From NCBI GenBank assembly GCA_028284945.1, contig JANQQJ010000036.1, positions 1-64,000 on the forward strand: a stretch of 64,000 nucleotides of DNA. Direction: 5' to 3'. Position numbers and translations under genes: made by a program. Shown piece by piece: positions 16,692 to 26,262 of this stretch; within the stretch, counting starts at the first letter, position 1; each line of letters opens with the position of its first letter. The notes under the pieces were generated by a model that saw only the letters and a list, made by a program, of their open reading frames with translations, was not told the origin of the DNA and made no database searches. This stretch comes from Alphaproteobacteria bacterium. Its GTDB lineage: Bacteria; Pseudomonadota; Alphaproteobacteria; SMXS01.

Positions 16692-19055
16692 ATGCGGGCG
16701 CTGGACAAGAAATTGCTTCGGAATCTGTGGTCGATGAAGACCCAGGTATTGGCCATTGCCCTCGTCATGGCGGCGGGCATCGCCACGTATGTCATGAGCG
16801 CGGGCATGCTCGACTCGCTGATCGAGTCGCGCGACGCCTATTACCGCGACTACCGCTATGCAGATGTTTTTGTCGGGGTAAAGCGCGCGCCGGATTCCCT
16901 GCGCCGCCAGATTGAGGCAGTGCCTGGGGTTCAGCAGGTGATGACCAGGGTCAGTGTCGGTTCCACCCTGGACCTTCCAGGCATTCAGGAACCGGCAACT
17001 GGCTTGATTGTGTCGATTCCCGAAGGTCGAACGCCGAAACTCAATCTGCTGCATATGCGGGTCGGCCGACTGGTCGAGCCCTATAGGGAAAATGAGGTCG
17101 TTATCGGCGACGCGTTTGCTGAAGCCAACAATCTGGGGCCGGGTGACCGGCTCTGGGCGGTCATCAGCGGGCACAAACGGGAGCTGGAAATCGTCGGCGT
17201 CGCGCTCTCGCCGGAGTTTATCTACTGGATGCCCCCGGGAACCGTGTTGCCGGACAATAAGCGCTTCGCGGTTATGTGGATGGGCCGGGATGCGTTGGAG
17301 GCGGCGCATGACATGGACGGCGCCTTTAATGACGCGGCTCTGTCATTGATGCATGACGCCAACGAAAAGGACGTCATCGACGCCATTGATGCGCTGACCC
17401 GTCAGTATGGCGGGCTGGGCGCGTATGGACGTGAAGACCACCCCTCCGACATGTTCCTCCAGAGTGAGCTGGACCAGCTTGAGGGCATGGCGTTCATCGT
17501 GCCGATCATCTTTCTGGCCGTTGCTGCGTTTTTGTTGAACACGGTTCTCTCGAGGCTGATGAATTTGGAGCGCGAGGAGATCGGCACTTTAAAAGCGCTT
17601 GGGGTATCGGATCTGGAGGTTGGCTTTCACTACGCCAAATTCGCCGCGCTCATTGGTATTCTGTCGGCGGTCATCGGGATCGGTGCGGGTGTCTATCTGG
17701 GGCAGCAGATGGCGCAGATCTATACAGAGTTTTTTCGGTTTCCGTCGCTGTCTTACCGGTTGGACCCGGCGATCCCGTTTAATTCCTTCGCTGTCAGCTT
17801 GATTGCGGCGGCCCTTGGTACCCAATCCGCGATCAGGCGCGTTATCAACTTGCGGCCGGCAGATGCCATGCGGCCCGAACCGCCCGCCAAATTCCGGCCG
17901 GTGCTGTTGGAGCGAATTGGCCTTTCGGGCCTGATGTCTCCAGCCGCGCGCATGATCTGGCGGCACCTGGAGCGCCGGACCAGGCGGTCCTTCCTGACCT
18001 GCCTGGGGATCGCGGTGGCGCTGGGCACACTGATCGCGTCAAGCTTCGCGTTGGACAGCATCGATTTCATTATGGATGTCGAATTCAATCAGGCATCCCG
18101 CGAAGATTTCGGCGTGAGTTTGATCGAACCCTCCTCACGCGAAGCGTTCCTGGACATCGAGAATCTGCCGGGTGTATTGCGGGCTGAACCCTATCGCGTG
18201 GTGCCTGTGAAGTTGAAGCTGGGGCCCAGAACCGAACGGCTTGGCCTTATGGGCATGGGCGGTGGTGCTGACCTTCATGTAACGCTTGATGTCAATTTGG
18301 AGCCCGTCAAGATGCCGCCGGAAGGGGTTGTCCTCAGCGAAATGGTGGCCGATCAGCTGGGCGCGGTCGAGGGCGATACGCTCAGTGTCGAGGTGCTTGA
18401 GGGCCGCCGGCCCACGCGCGAACTAAAGGTTACCGGCATCGTGCAGCAATATGTCGGTAGCGGTGCCTATATGAGCCTCGCCGCGTTAAATCGCTTGATG
18501 CTCGAAGGGCCCAGTATCTCCGGTGCCTGGATCACCGTTGATGGCAATCTGACTGATGCGTTTTACGAACGGGTCAAAGATACGCCCGCCGTTTCCGGCC
18601 TTGCCATTCGGGCAGCAGTGATGAGCAGTTTCGATGAGACCATGGGCGAGAACCTGATCATGATGACGCTTATCAACATCACCTTTGCCGGGATTATCGC
18701 GTTTGGTGTTGTCTACAATTCGGCGCGGATCAGCGTTTCGGAACGCGGGCGCGAACTGGCCAGCATGCGGGTGCTCGGTTTCACCAGAACAGAAATTTCG
18801 ACAATTCTATTGGGCGAACTGGCAATCCTGGTCGCTTTTGCCATACCGATCGGTTGTGGGCTCGGCTATTTGCTGACCTCGATGATCGTGGCCGGATTGC
18901 AGACCGAGATGTTCCGCATTCCGCTGGTCATAAATCAATCGACCTATGGATGGACGGCGCTGGTAATCGTCGTTGCGGCAGCCCTTTCGGCGCTGGTCGT
19001 GCGCCGGCGGCTCGACCAACTAAATCTTGTTGAAGTCCTGAAGACGCGGGAGTGA
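16692..19055 (+). CDS. ABC exporter permease, FtsX/MacB-like, duplicated
   Basis: This 787-residue permease has two FtsX-type halves. Each has a periplasmic domain followed by membrane helices; the helices are near residues 17-40, 257-400, 430-455 and 660-780. The blocks IFLAVAAFLLNTVLSRLMNL followed by LKALGVSD, and MRVLGFTRTEI, are the typical coupling regions. It is an inner-membrane partner of the preceding ATPase. Proteins of this kind move substrates out of the inner-membrane leaflet or periplasm rather than the cytosol. Confidence 0.92.
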   Translation: MRALDKKLLRNLWSMKTQVLAIALVMAAGIATYVMSAGMLDSLIESRDAYYRDYRYADVFVGVKRAPDSLRRQIEAVPGVQQVMTRVSVGSTLDLPGIQEPATGLIVSIPEGRTPKLNLLHMRVGRLVEPYRENEVVIGDAFAEANNLGPGDRLWAVISGHKRELEIVGVALSPEFIYWMPPGTVLPDNKRFAVMWMGRDALEAAHDMDGAFNDAALSLMHDANEKDVIDAIDALTRQYGGLGAYGREDHPSDMFLQSELDQLEGMAFIVPIIFLAVAAFLLNTVLSRLMNLEREEIGTLKALGVSDLEVGFHYAKFAALIGILSAVIGIGAGVYLGQQMAQIYTEFFRFPSLSYRLDPAIPFNSFAVSLIAAALGTQSAIRRVINLRPADAMRPEPPAKFRPVLLERIGLSGLMSPAARMIWRHLERRTRRSFLTCLGIAVALGTLIASSFALDSIDFIMDVEFNQASREDFGVSLIEPSSREAFLDIENLPGVLRAEPYRVVPVKLKLGPRTERLGLMGMGGGADLHVTLDVNLEPVKMPPEGVVLSEMVADQLGAVEGDTLSVEVLEGRRPTRELKVTGIVQQYVGSGAYMSLAALNRLMLEGPSISGAWITVDGNLTDAFYERVKDTPAVSGLAIRAAVMSSFDETMGENLIMMTLINITFAGIIAFGVVYNSARISVSERGRELASMRVLGFTRTEISTILLGELAILVAFAIPIGCGLGYLLTSMIVAGLQTEMFRIPLVINQSTYGWTALVIVVAAALSALVVRRRLDQLNLVEVLKTRE

Positions 19056-19058
19056 GCG

Positions 19059-20240
19059 TTGGCCCAAAACAACAAACATAAGGCCGCCCGGCGCGGCTGG
19101 ATAAAGTGGGTTGCCGGGGGTGCGGTCGTCGCGGTCCTGGCTTATCTGGCGTTCGCGCCGCAGCCGCTGATCGTCGATACCGCGACCATCGGCCGCGACA
19201 CCTTGAATGTGACGGTGACCGCGGAGGGCCGGACACGGATCAGGGATATTTTTACTATTTCCGCGCCCGTCAACGGGCGGGTCCTCCGGGTGACACTCGA
19301 TCCCGGCGACCCTGTTGTTGCGGGTGAAACCGTGGTGGCGATTTTTGAGCCGGTCGAGCCAGATTTTCTTGATGAACGAACCCTGGCCCAGGCCCGGGCG
19401 CGGTTGGAACAGACCAAGGCTGCGACCATCCGGTCCAGGGCTGAGCGGGACTATGCCCAAAGTGAGTGGGACCGGGTGAAAAATTTGCCTGTCGGCAGTG
19501 TGGTGACCCAGCGTGAACGGGACCAGCGGCAGTCGGCGCTGGATGCGGCAAAGGCTGCCTATAATGCTGCCCGTGCCGATCAGGCCGCGGCACAGGCCGC
19601 GCTGATCGTGCCCACCGCTGAAGGACAGCACAGCGGCGAAGGCTGTTGCCTTCGGATGGCGGCGCCGGTCGATGGTGAAGTGCTGCGGGTGATGCAAGAA
19701 AGTGAGCGGGTCTTGCTGGCAGGGACAGCTATTCTTGAAGTGGGCGACCCGGCCGACCTGGAAATTGTTGTCGACCTGCTGTCACAGGATGCCGTGAGGG
19801 TACGGCCCGATCAAAAGGTGATCATCGAAAACTGGGGCAAGCCCGATCCGCTTCATGGTGTCGTCCGGCGGGTCGAGCCGTCGGGCTTCACCAAGATTTC
19901 TGCTCTGGGGGTTGAGGAACAGAGGGTCAATGTCATCATCGACATTACGGATGACGCCGACCGGTGGCTCGGTCTTCGGGATGCCTATCGGGTTGAACCG
20001 CGGATTGTGGTTTGGTCGGCCGAAGATCTGCTTGTTGTGCCGTTGAGTGCCCTGTTTCGGCAAGATGGGGGATGGGCCGTTTTTCGGGTCGAAGGCGACC
20101 GGGCCACGCTCACGCCCGTTGCAATCGGTGAACGAAATGCCGACATGGCAGCGGTTGAAAGCGGACTTGCTGCCGGTGATATTGTGATCAGACATCCGGG
20201 CGAACAGATTGTCGATGGTATTCGGATAAAAAGCGACTAG
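19059..20240 (+). CDS. HlyD/MacA-type periplasmic adaptor
   Basis: This 393-residue membrane-fusion protein has one N-terminal membrane segment (WIKWVAGGAVVAVLAYLAF), a lipoyl-like half motif (ISAPVNGRVLRV), a helical hairpin (about 110-190) and the second lipoyl half (MAAPVDGEVLRV), then beta-barrel domains. It begins with TTG at 19059, four bases after the permease stop; no better start is seen. It completes a MacAB-like exporter. The outer membrane partner is not encoded nearby. Confidence 0.92.
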   Translation: MAQNNKHKAARRGWIKWVAGGAVVAVLAYLAFAPQPLIVDTATIGRDTLNVTVTAEGRTRIRDIFTISAPVNGRVLRVTLDPGDPVVAGETVVAIFEPVEPDFLDERTLAQARARLEQTKAATIRSRAERDYAQSEWDRVKNLPVGSVVTQRERDQRQSALDAAKAAYNAARADQAAAQAALIVPTAEGQHSGEGCCLRMAAPVDGEVLRVMQESERVLLAGTAILEVGDPADLEIVVDLLSQDAVRVRPDQKVIIENWGKPDPLHGVVRRVEPSGFTKISALGVEEQRVNVIIDITDDADRWLGLRDAYRVEPRIVVWSAEDLLVVPLSALFRQDGGWAVFRVEGDRATLTPVAIGERNADMAAVESGLAAGDIVIRHPGEQIVDGIRIKSD

Positions 20241-20290
20241 GTTTTTTCAGGTGAATTGATTTTGGAAGGCCGTTCTGGCCTGATGCGCCC

Positions 20291-22747
20291 ATGCGCGATA
20301 AAGAACTCAGATTGGCGATCGTATGCTCCGGTGGCATTTCTCTTGCCGTCTATATGCATGGAATTGTTAAGGAAATTCTGAAGCTTACCCGTGCGTCGAA
20401 GCACTATCATGCGGTGCCGGATGCAGGGGAAAAGCGCCTTCGGTCGATTGACGACATCCCCCAGCCTGATGACCGCGCCATCGATACAGAGCGGGTCTAT
20501 TTCGAACTACTGCAGGAACTGGGCGCTGAACTTAATCTGCGCGTAATTGTCGACGTCATTGCGGGCACCAGCGCGGGCGGGATCAACAGCGTTATCCTGG
20601 CGCGTGCGCTGGCGCACGATCTGTCATTTGATGTGCTGCGCGAACTGTGGCTGACGGGCGCGGATATTGATGCGCTGGTTGCAGAAGACCATCACGCCGG
20701 TTGGGCACAGCGGGCTTTCCGGCCGGTCGTCCAGTGGATTTTGGGCGATCGTTTGAGCGGCGTCGACGTCGACGACGAGGTTTCGGAAAAGCTGATGTCC
20801 ATGAGCGGTGTCGCACGGCTGCGGCCACCCTTTGATGGAGAACGGCTGCTCGAATCGCTGATCGACGCAATGGAATCCATGGGCCGCCCGCTGGGAAGCA
20901 ACCAGTCACTGCTGCCTGACGGGCTAGCGCTCGACATGCTGGTTACGGTGACGGATTTCTTTGGCTACACGCAGTTTATTCCACTCTATGACCCCCCGGT
21001 GATCGAAGAGCGCGAACATCGTCATCGGCTGCATTTCCGCTACCGCCGGTGGACCGACGGCGAGGCAGAGTCTGACTTTGAAGATGGCTATGTTCCCGCG
21101 CTCGCCTTTGCTGCACGTGCCACGGCTAGTTTTCCAGGCGCTTTTCCACCAGCAAAGCTTGACGAAGTTGACCGGGTTCTGGCGCGCCGGGGACGCAAGT
21201 GGGAGACCAAGAGTCAATTTCTCCGGGGCAATTTCAAGCCCTATAACAAGGCGGGCACGGACCCGGAAAAAACCTCGTTCATCGACGGCGCGGTGCTCAA
21301 CAACAAACCATTCCGCCCGGCGATCGACGCCATTGGCCGGCAGCCGGCCTTGCGCGACGTCGACCGGCGCCTTGTCTATATCAATCCCAATCCCGCAGGA
21401 AAAACACCGCCGCCGGTTGGCGAACCGCCTGGGATGTTGCGGACATTGCGGGCCGCGCTTTCTGATATTCCCCGCAATGAGCCCATATCGGATGACCTAC
21501 TCTGGGTGCAGGAGCTCAATGAACGGGTGCGGCTGACCCGGGACATTGTTGACGCCGCCCGGCCTGATATCACGCGCACAGTTGAAGAGATCACCAAGTC
21601 GCGCGCTGAAAAGCGCCCGTTGACCGCGGATCAGATTGCCGGTTGGCGCGATCAGGCGAACGCACGGGCAGCGCAGGACTCTGGCTTTGCCTTCAAAGGT
21701 TACCTTCGGCTCAAACTGGGCTCAGCGGCCGGGCAGGTTGCCAATCTGGTGGCTGAGCTTTGCGATCATCGCCGCGGCACGCTGGAGTCGGAGTTCATCA
21801 TCAAGACAATCCGGGCCTGGGCCGCGCATCGCAGCGTGTTGCCAGATACATTGTGGACGCCGGAGTCGGGCACACTGCTGAAGGATCCACCCAGCTGGGT
21901 GAAATTTCTGCGCGGGTTTGATCTGGATTTTCGCCGCCGCCGCGTCCGCTTTGTCATTCAGGCGCTCAATGGCCTTTATGGCCGGCTTGACGAGCCCGAG
22001 TTTGAGGCGTTGAGCGCTTATCAGCTCGATCACCTGAAGGGTCAGTTCTACGATGTGCTTGATGCGCTGCGTGGGCGCGAGGGGACCGCGGCCATCAGCA
22101 TCGATGCGACCGCACGAGCCCGTGATCTGTTCGCGTCCGCTCTTGAGACCGGTCAGTACAATAGTGAGGCTGCGGACAATTTTGCCCTGGCCAATCTGGG
22201 GACTATCGACACGCTGGTGGATGGCTTGTCACGCGATCTGGAACTGGAGGCGATGAACCGCCGCGGGGACGAGGTCTTCGCGGGTATCGATCATGAGGGA
22301 CAGATGGGCCTGGTCCGCAAGGAATTGCTGACGGACTATCTGGGTTTTCCATTATGGGACGTGGTGACGTTCTCTGCCGGTTTGTGGGACCCGGAATCTG
22401 AATATGATGAAATCCGTGTTGCCCGCCTCAGCCCGCAGGACTGCAACACGCTTCGTGAAGGCGGCCCTGAAGACGTGCTGAAAGGTGTCCGCTTGGGCAA
22501 TTTCGGTGCGTTCTTTAAGAGGGAGCACCGGGAAAACGACTATCTGTGGGGCCGTCTGCACGGTGTTGATCGGTTGATCGATATAGTTGCCGATGCCGCC
22601 CGGCGTGAGGATAAGGAAGACCTGATTGATGTCCTGGCGCTGAAAAAGAAGGCGTTCAAAGCCGTCATTGAAGCTGAGCGGCCCCATCTAAAAGAAAGCC
22701 GCGCGCTGCTGGACTCACTGAGCGCGGTGATCGACGCGCTGAAGTAG
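20291..22747 (+). CDS. Patatin-like phospholipase, long form
   Basis: This 818-residue protein has an N-terminal patatin domain: oxyanion motif SGGISLAVYMHG (residues 12-23), nucleophile Ser94 in GTSAGG, and Asp332 in the DGA motif (FIDGAVLNN). The long C-terminal part, about 450 residues, is helical and shared only by the large patatin-related proteins of proteobacteria and actinobacteria. Such enzymes hydrolyse phospholipids or other lipid esters. There is no signal peptide, so it is cytoplasmic or secreted by another route. It stands alone, 50 bases after the exporter operon. Confidence 0.9.
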   Translation: MRDKELRLAIVCSGGISLAVYMHGIVKEILKLTRASKHYHAVPDAGEKRLRSIDDIPQPDDRAIDTERVYFELLQELGAELNLRVIVDVIAGTSAGGINSVILARALAHDLSFDVLRELWLTGADIDALVAEDHHAGWAQRAFRPVVQWILGDRLSGVDVDDEVSEKLMSMSGVARLRPPFDGERLLESLIDAMESMGRPLGSNQSLLPDGLALDMLVTVTDFFGYTQFIPLYDPPVIEEREHRHRLHFRYRRWTDGEAESDFEDGYVPALAFAARATASFPGAFPPAKLDEVDRVLARRGRKWETKSQFLRGNFKPYNKAGTDPEKTSFIDGAVLNNKPFRPAIDAIGRQPALRDVDRRLVYINPNPAGKTPPPVGEPPGMLRTLRAALSDIPRNEPISDDLLWVQELNERVRLTRDIVDAARPDITRTVEEITKSRAEKRPLTADQIAGWRDQANARAAQDSGFAFKGYLRLKLGSAAGQVANLVAELCDHRRGTLESEFIIKTIRAWAAHRSVLPDTLWTPESGTLLKDPPSWVKFLRGFDLDFRRRRVRFVIQALNGLYGRLDEPEFEALSAYQLDHLKGQFYDVLDALRGREGTAAISIDATARARDLFASALETGQYNSEAADNFALANLGTIDTLVDGLSRDLELEAMNRRGDEVFAGIDHEGQMGLVRKELLTDYLGFPLWDVVTFSAGLWDPESEYDEIRVARLSPQDCNTLREGGPEDVLKGVRLGNFGAFFKREHRENDYLWGRLHGVDRLIDIVADAARREDKEDLIDVLALKKKAFKAVIEAERPHLKESRALLDSLSAVIDALK

Positions 22748-22756
22748 TCCGCCGGC

Positions 22757-23080
22757 CTAACCCATTTCTTTGGTCATTGCTGTGTGCGCCCGGTCAGCCA
22801 GATCTGGCCAATGATCCATTTCGCTTGCAGGGATGCGGTACCAGCCCTTCATCGGCGGCTTGTTCTTGAACGGGTTCAGGTAGCCCCACTCAGTCACACC
22901 GGCCTCACCCGGGTCGAACCCTTTGCCGATGCGGAAGACCATGGTGTCGTCCCAGAAGAAGGCGAAGTTTTTGCCTTTGTACTGAATGCCCGGCGACGAC
23001 ATCATTTTGCCGCGTCCGACATCGTCATGCATGAGCGACATACGCTCTACAATGTCGTTGAACAGGTCTTCAGGTGTCAT
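22757..23080 (-). CDS. Small protein resembling the TfoX N-terminal domain
   Basis: This is a 107-residue cytoplasmic protein. The third of three consecutive ATGs (23080) has a GGGAG Shine-Dalgarno at the best distance. The segment GKMMSSPGIQYKGKNFAFFW followed by DDTMVFRIGK matches the rhythm of the TfoX N-terminal or YjbR-like fold, and the C-terminus GWYRIPASEMDHW is compatible. Function unknown. It converges with the patatin gene and is divergent from the exonuclease gene. Confidence 0.7.
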   Translation of the reverse strand: MTPEDLFNDIVERMSLMHDDVGRGKMMSSPGIQYKGKNFAFFWDDTMVFRIGKGFDPGEAGVTEWGYLNPFKNKPPMKGWYRIPASEMDHWPDLADRAHTAMTKEMG

Positions 23081-23211
23081 CATCATCTCCCAATACCTCT
23101 CATTCTCCTTAAGAAGACGATGGTTGGTCAAAAAACCCGACAAAGATTTTTTGTCCCAGATCGTTTTCCCGTTATGCTGCGACGCACAAAGTCGCATGGA
23201 GGGGGCTCAAC

Positions 23212-23796
23212 GTGCTGGTTTTTATGGATATTGAGGCATCGGGCTTGATCGAGGATAGCTATCCAATCGAAATCGCCTGGGTGTTTGAGGACGGTAGCGG
23301 TGGCGAAAGTCATCTGATCAAACCTGCGCCAGAGTGGACCGCATGGAGCGATGTGGCTGAGCAAACCCACAATATCAGTCGTGAGATGCTGGAGCGAGAG
23401 GGCGAACCGGTCGAAACCGTCGCGGCCCGCATGATCGAAGTGCTTGACCCCCACAGAATTTTTGCTAGCTCGCCGAACTGGGACCAGAAATGGCTTTCAA
23501 GCCTGTTGGTAGCTGCCGGACATCATCCATATCGGCTGGCCATGCAGGATACCGAAGTGGCCTGGGCTCAGGCGATTGCAGACGCGCTTGGTATCGATAT
23601 GGAAACCGCACCGCGTGACCCGGGCGAGGCTGTGCCCCGCGACGTGGAGAACATCATGGTGTTTGCCGAACTGGAAGAACGCCATGTGCGCAACCACCGT
23701 GCACTGGACGACGCCAAAGAAGAGCGCAACCGATGGCTCCGGGTTCAGGAGATGGTCGAAGAACGCGAGCGCAAGAAACGCGAATATGGATGGTAG
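23212..23796 (+). CDS. DEDDh-type 3'-5' exonuclease-like protein
   Basis: This 194-residue protein has the three exonuclease motifs: Asp6 and Glu8 in DIEASG (Exo I), Asp91 in SPNWDQKWL (Exo II) and His162/Asp167 in HRALDD (Exo III). All catalytic acids are present, so nuclease activity on DNA or RNA ends is likely. It starts with GTG behind a strong GGAGGGGG site. The C-terminus is a charged helix. Substrate unknown; it is not closely like DnaQ, RNase T or oligoribonuclease. Confidence 0.8.
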   Translation: MLVFMDIEASGLIEDSYPIEIAWVFEDGSGGESHLIKPAPEWTAWSDVAEQTHNISREMLEREGEPVETVAARMIEVLDPHRIFASSPNWDQKWLSSLLVAAGHHPYRLAMQDTEVAWAQAIADALGIDMETAPRDPGEAVPRDVENIMVFAELEERHVRNHRALDDAKEERNRWLRVQEMVEERERKKREYGW

Positions 23797-23799
23797 GCT

Positions 23800-24180
23800 T
23801 TAACCCGCCGCGACGGGGTCTTTCAGAACGTCGCCGTCGGATCCGCCACCGACTGAAAAGCTCTCACCGCAGCCACAGCGGCTGGTCTCGTTCGGGTTGG
23901 TGAACTGGAAGCCGGAGAAGAACTTGTCTTCCTGGTAGTCCATTTCAGAGCCCAGAATGTACATCACCGCCATCGGGTCGATGAACAGCGTGCCGCCTTC
24001 GGTTTCGATACGGTCGTCGCCGGGCTTGGCCTCCTCGACAAAATCCACCTGATAGGAGAGGCCAGAACAGCCGGTTTCCTTGATCCAGATGCGGATGCCT
24101 GCGGCTTCGGGCCGCTTCGACAACAGCGCGCCAATGCGGTCAATCGCTGCCGGAGTGATGGAGATGATTTCGCCTGCCAT
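23800..24180 (-). CDS. sufA: Iron-sulfur A-type carrier (SufA/IscA family)
   Basis: This 126-residue A-type carrier transfers Fe-S clusters to client proteins. The three ligand cysteines are Cys38 (TGCSGLSY) and Cys102/Cys104 (RCGCGESF). It is the last gene of the suf operon, two bases after the DUF59 gene, so it is co-transcribed with the assembly machine. Confidence 0.93.
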   Translation of the reverse strand: MAGEIISITPAAIDRIGALLSKRPEAAGIRIWIKETGCSGLSYQVDFVEEAKPGDDRIETEGGTLFIDPMAVMYILGSEMDYQEDKFFSGFQFTNPNETSRCGCGESFSVGGGSDGDVLKDPVAAG

Positions 24181-24182
24181 TT

Positions 24183-24560
24183 TTAGAGCATCCCCAGTTC
24201 GAGTTTGGCCGCTTCTGAAAGTTTCGACATATCCCAGGGCGGTTCCCAGACCAGGTCGACCTTGGCTTCGGTAACGCCATCGACACCGCGCACCTTATCC
24301 TCAACCTCGCCGGGCATGGATTCCGCGACCGGGCACATCGGCGTGGTCAGCGTCATGGTGATCATGGCCTTGCCGTCATCATCCAGGTCGACATCGTAGA
24401 TCAGGCCCAGTTCGTAGATGTTTACCGGAATTTCCGGGTCATAGATGGTTTTCAACTCGTCAATGACGCGGTCTTTTAGGTTGCCTTCTGCGGCAATGGA
24501 CTCCGCGCCGGCCTGTGCGGGTTCGCCTTCAAGAAACTCGTCGAGAAAGGTGTCGCTCAT
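24183..24560 (-). CDS. sufT: SUF-associated DUF59/MIP18 family protein
   Basis: This 125-residue protein has the MIP18/DUF59 domain found in Fe-S maturation. Family motifs are TIYDPEIPVNIYELGLIYDV and MTLTTPMCPVAESMP, with the conserved Cys in the second. It helps later steps of cluster delivery. The ATG at 24560 overlaps the sufU stop by four bases and is chosen over upstream in-frame starts inside sufU. Confidence 0.92.
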   Translation of the reverse strand: MSDTFLDEFLEGEPAQAGAESIAAEGNLKDRVIDELKTIYDPEIPVNIYELGLIYDVDLDDDGKAMITMTLTTPMCPVAESMPGEVEDKVRGVDGVTEAKVDLVWEPPWDMSKLSEAAKLELGML

Positions 24561-25012
24561 TCTGTCACCACCATGTCTTCGTCCTGATCGAGAGCCGCAT
24601 TCAGGGTGTGCCACCCCAGCGTGGCGCATTTTACACGCAAGGGATAGTCACGCACGCCGGAGAACACGGCTAATTTGTCCAGCGCTTCCAGTTCATCCAG
24701 GCCGATTTCCTCAGTCCCGGTGGTCAGCGCGTGGAATTTTTCAAACAGCGCACGGGCTTCGGCTTCCGGCTTGCCTTTCAAGGCTTCGGTCATCAACGAG
24801 GCGCTGGCGACGGAAATCGCACAGCCAGCGCCTTCGAACTTTACGTCCTCAACCACACCGTCATGCAGCTTCACATGCACATCCAGCTTGTCGCCGCAGA
24901 GCGGATTGTGCCCGTGGCCTTCCCGGTTGGCATCCTCAAGCGGGCCGAAATTGCGCGGCTTGCGGCCATGGTCCAGGATCACTTCCTGATAGAGTTCGCG
25001 TAGATCGGACAT
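24557..25012 (-). CDS. sufU: SUF scaffold or sulfur-acceptor protein SufU (IscU-like)
   Basis: This 151-residue IscU-fold protein has Cys39 and Asp41 (NPLCGDKLD), Cys64 (GAGCAIS) and Cys129 (VKCATLGWHTL). The insertion between Cys64 and Cys129 is longer than in IscU, which marks the SufU subgroup. SufU is a zinc-dependent sulfur acceptor from SufS in Gram-positives; in proteobacteria its role as acceptor or scaffold is less settled. It overlaps sufS by one base and sufT by four. Confidence 0.93.
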   Translation of the reverse strand: MSDLRELYQEVILDHGRKPRNFGPLEDANREGHGHNPLCGDKLDVHVKLHDGVVEDVKFEGAGCAISVASASLMTEALKGKPEAEARALFEKFHALTTGTEEIGLDELEALDKLAVFSGVRDYPLRVKCATLGWHTLNAALDQDEDMVVTE

Positions 25013-26262
25013 CAGCCGAAAATCTCCTGCACGCGTGCAATGCCGTCGATCAGCGCGTCGACATCGTCAAAGTCGTTATAGATCCCGAACGATGCGCGGG
25101 TCGTTGCGGGGATCCCGAACCGGTCCATTACCGGCTGTGCGCAGTGGTGTCCAGCGCGGACCGCGATTGCTTCATGGTCGAGGATCGTGCCGATGTCATG
25201 CGGGTGGTCGCCCTCGATGGCAAAGGACACGACGGCGGCCTTCTCCGCGGCCGTGCCATAGATGGTGATCGAATTCATCGCCGACAAGCGCTCAGTCGCA
25301 TAGGCCAGCAGCGCCTGTTCATGGTCCAGCGCCGCTTGCCGGTCCAGTGCCTCGACATAGTCGACCGCCGCGCCAAGCGCGACCACACCGGCGATGTTGG
25401 GTGTGCCCGCCTCGAACTTCTGCGGAATATCCGCATAGGTCGTTTTCTCGAATGTCACGGTCGCGATCATATCGCCACCACCCTGATAAGGGGGCATGGC
25501 TTCCAGATGTTCGGCTTTGGCATGCAGCACGCCCACGCCTGTGGGCCCGTAGAGCTTGTGGCCGGTAAACACGTAGAAATCCGCGTCGAGCGCCTGTACG
25601 TCGACGGGCATATGCGGCACCGCCTGGCTGCCGTCGACCAGCACCGGTATGCCGTGGCCATGCGCGACGCGAATGATCTCGGCAATGGGCGTGATGGTGC
25701 CCAGCGCATTGGACACATGGGTCATGGTGACCAGCTTGGTGCGGCTTGTGAACGCCTGTTCGTAGTCTTCCCAGACCAGTTCGCCTGCGTCGTTGATGGG
25801 GATGACAACCAGTTCGATGCCGATCTCCTCGCGCAGCATCTGCCACGGTACAATATTGGCGTGATGTTCCATCTGCGACAGGATGACCTGATCGCCTTCT
25901 CTCAGATTGGCGCGGCCCCAGCTTGACGCGACCAGATTAATGCTCTCTGTCGCATTGCGGGTAAAAACGATCTCGCGCGCGCTTGCGGCGTTCAGCAGTC
26001 CGGCGACCTTCTTGCGTGCATTGTCATAGGCAACAGTCGCCTGCTGGCTCAGCAGATAAACACCGCGGTGGATGTTGGCATATTCGGATTCGTAGACATA
26101 GGTCTCGGCATCGATCACCGCCTGCGGCTTCTGGGCGCTCGCGGCTGAATCCAGAAACACGAGCCGCTTGTCGTAGACCGGCTTCGCCAGAATCGGAAAG
26201 TCGGCGCGGATGCGTTCGACATCAAAGCCGCTGGCCGGCACGATTTTGGTCTCGGCGGTCAT
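25012..26262 (-). CDS. sufS: Cysteine desulfurase SufS
   Basis: This is a PLP enzyme that takes sulfur from cysteine as a persulfide. Length is 416 residues. Lys236 in TGHKLYGPTG binds PLP; Cys374 in RAGHHCAQP is the active-site thiol, in the compact loop of group II desulfurases. It overlaps sufD by four bases. Confidence 0.97.
   Translation of the reverse strand: MTAETKIVPASGFDVERIRADFPILAKPVYDKRLVFLDSAASAQKPQAVIDAETYVYESEYANIHRGVYLLSQQATVAYDNARKKVAGLLNAASAREIVFTRNATESINLVASSWGRANLREGDQVILSQMEHHANIVPWQMLREEIGIELVVIPINDAGELVWEDYEQAFTSRTKLVTMTHVSNALGTITPIAEIIRVAHGHGIPVLVDGSQAVPHMPVDVQALDADFYVFTGHKLYGPTGVGVLHAKAEHLEAMPPYQGGGDMIATVTFEKTTYADIPQKFEAGTPNIAGVVALGAAVDYVEALDRQAALDHEQALLAYATERLSAMNSITIYGTAAEKAAVVSFAIEGDHPHDIGTILDHEAIAVRAGHHCAQPVMDRFGIPATTRASFGIYNDFDDVDALIDGIARVQEIFG

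Noticed and set aside
24445-25926. Long plus-strand open frame of about 490 codons antisense to sufU and sufS
   Set aside because: The opposite strand holds recognised suf genes with all catalytic residues; the long frame is a result of GC-rich codon use.
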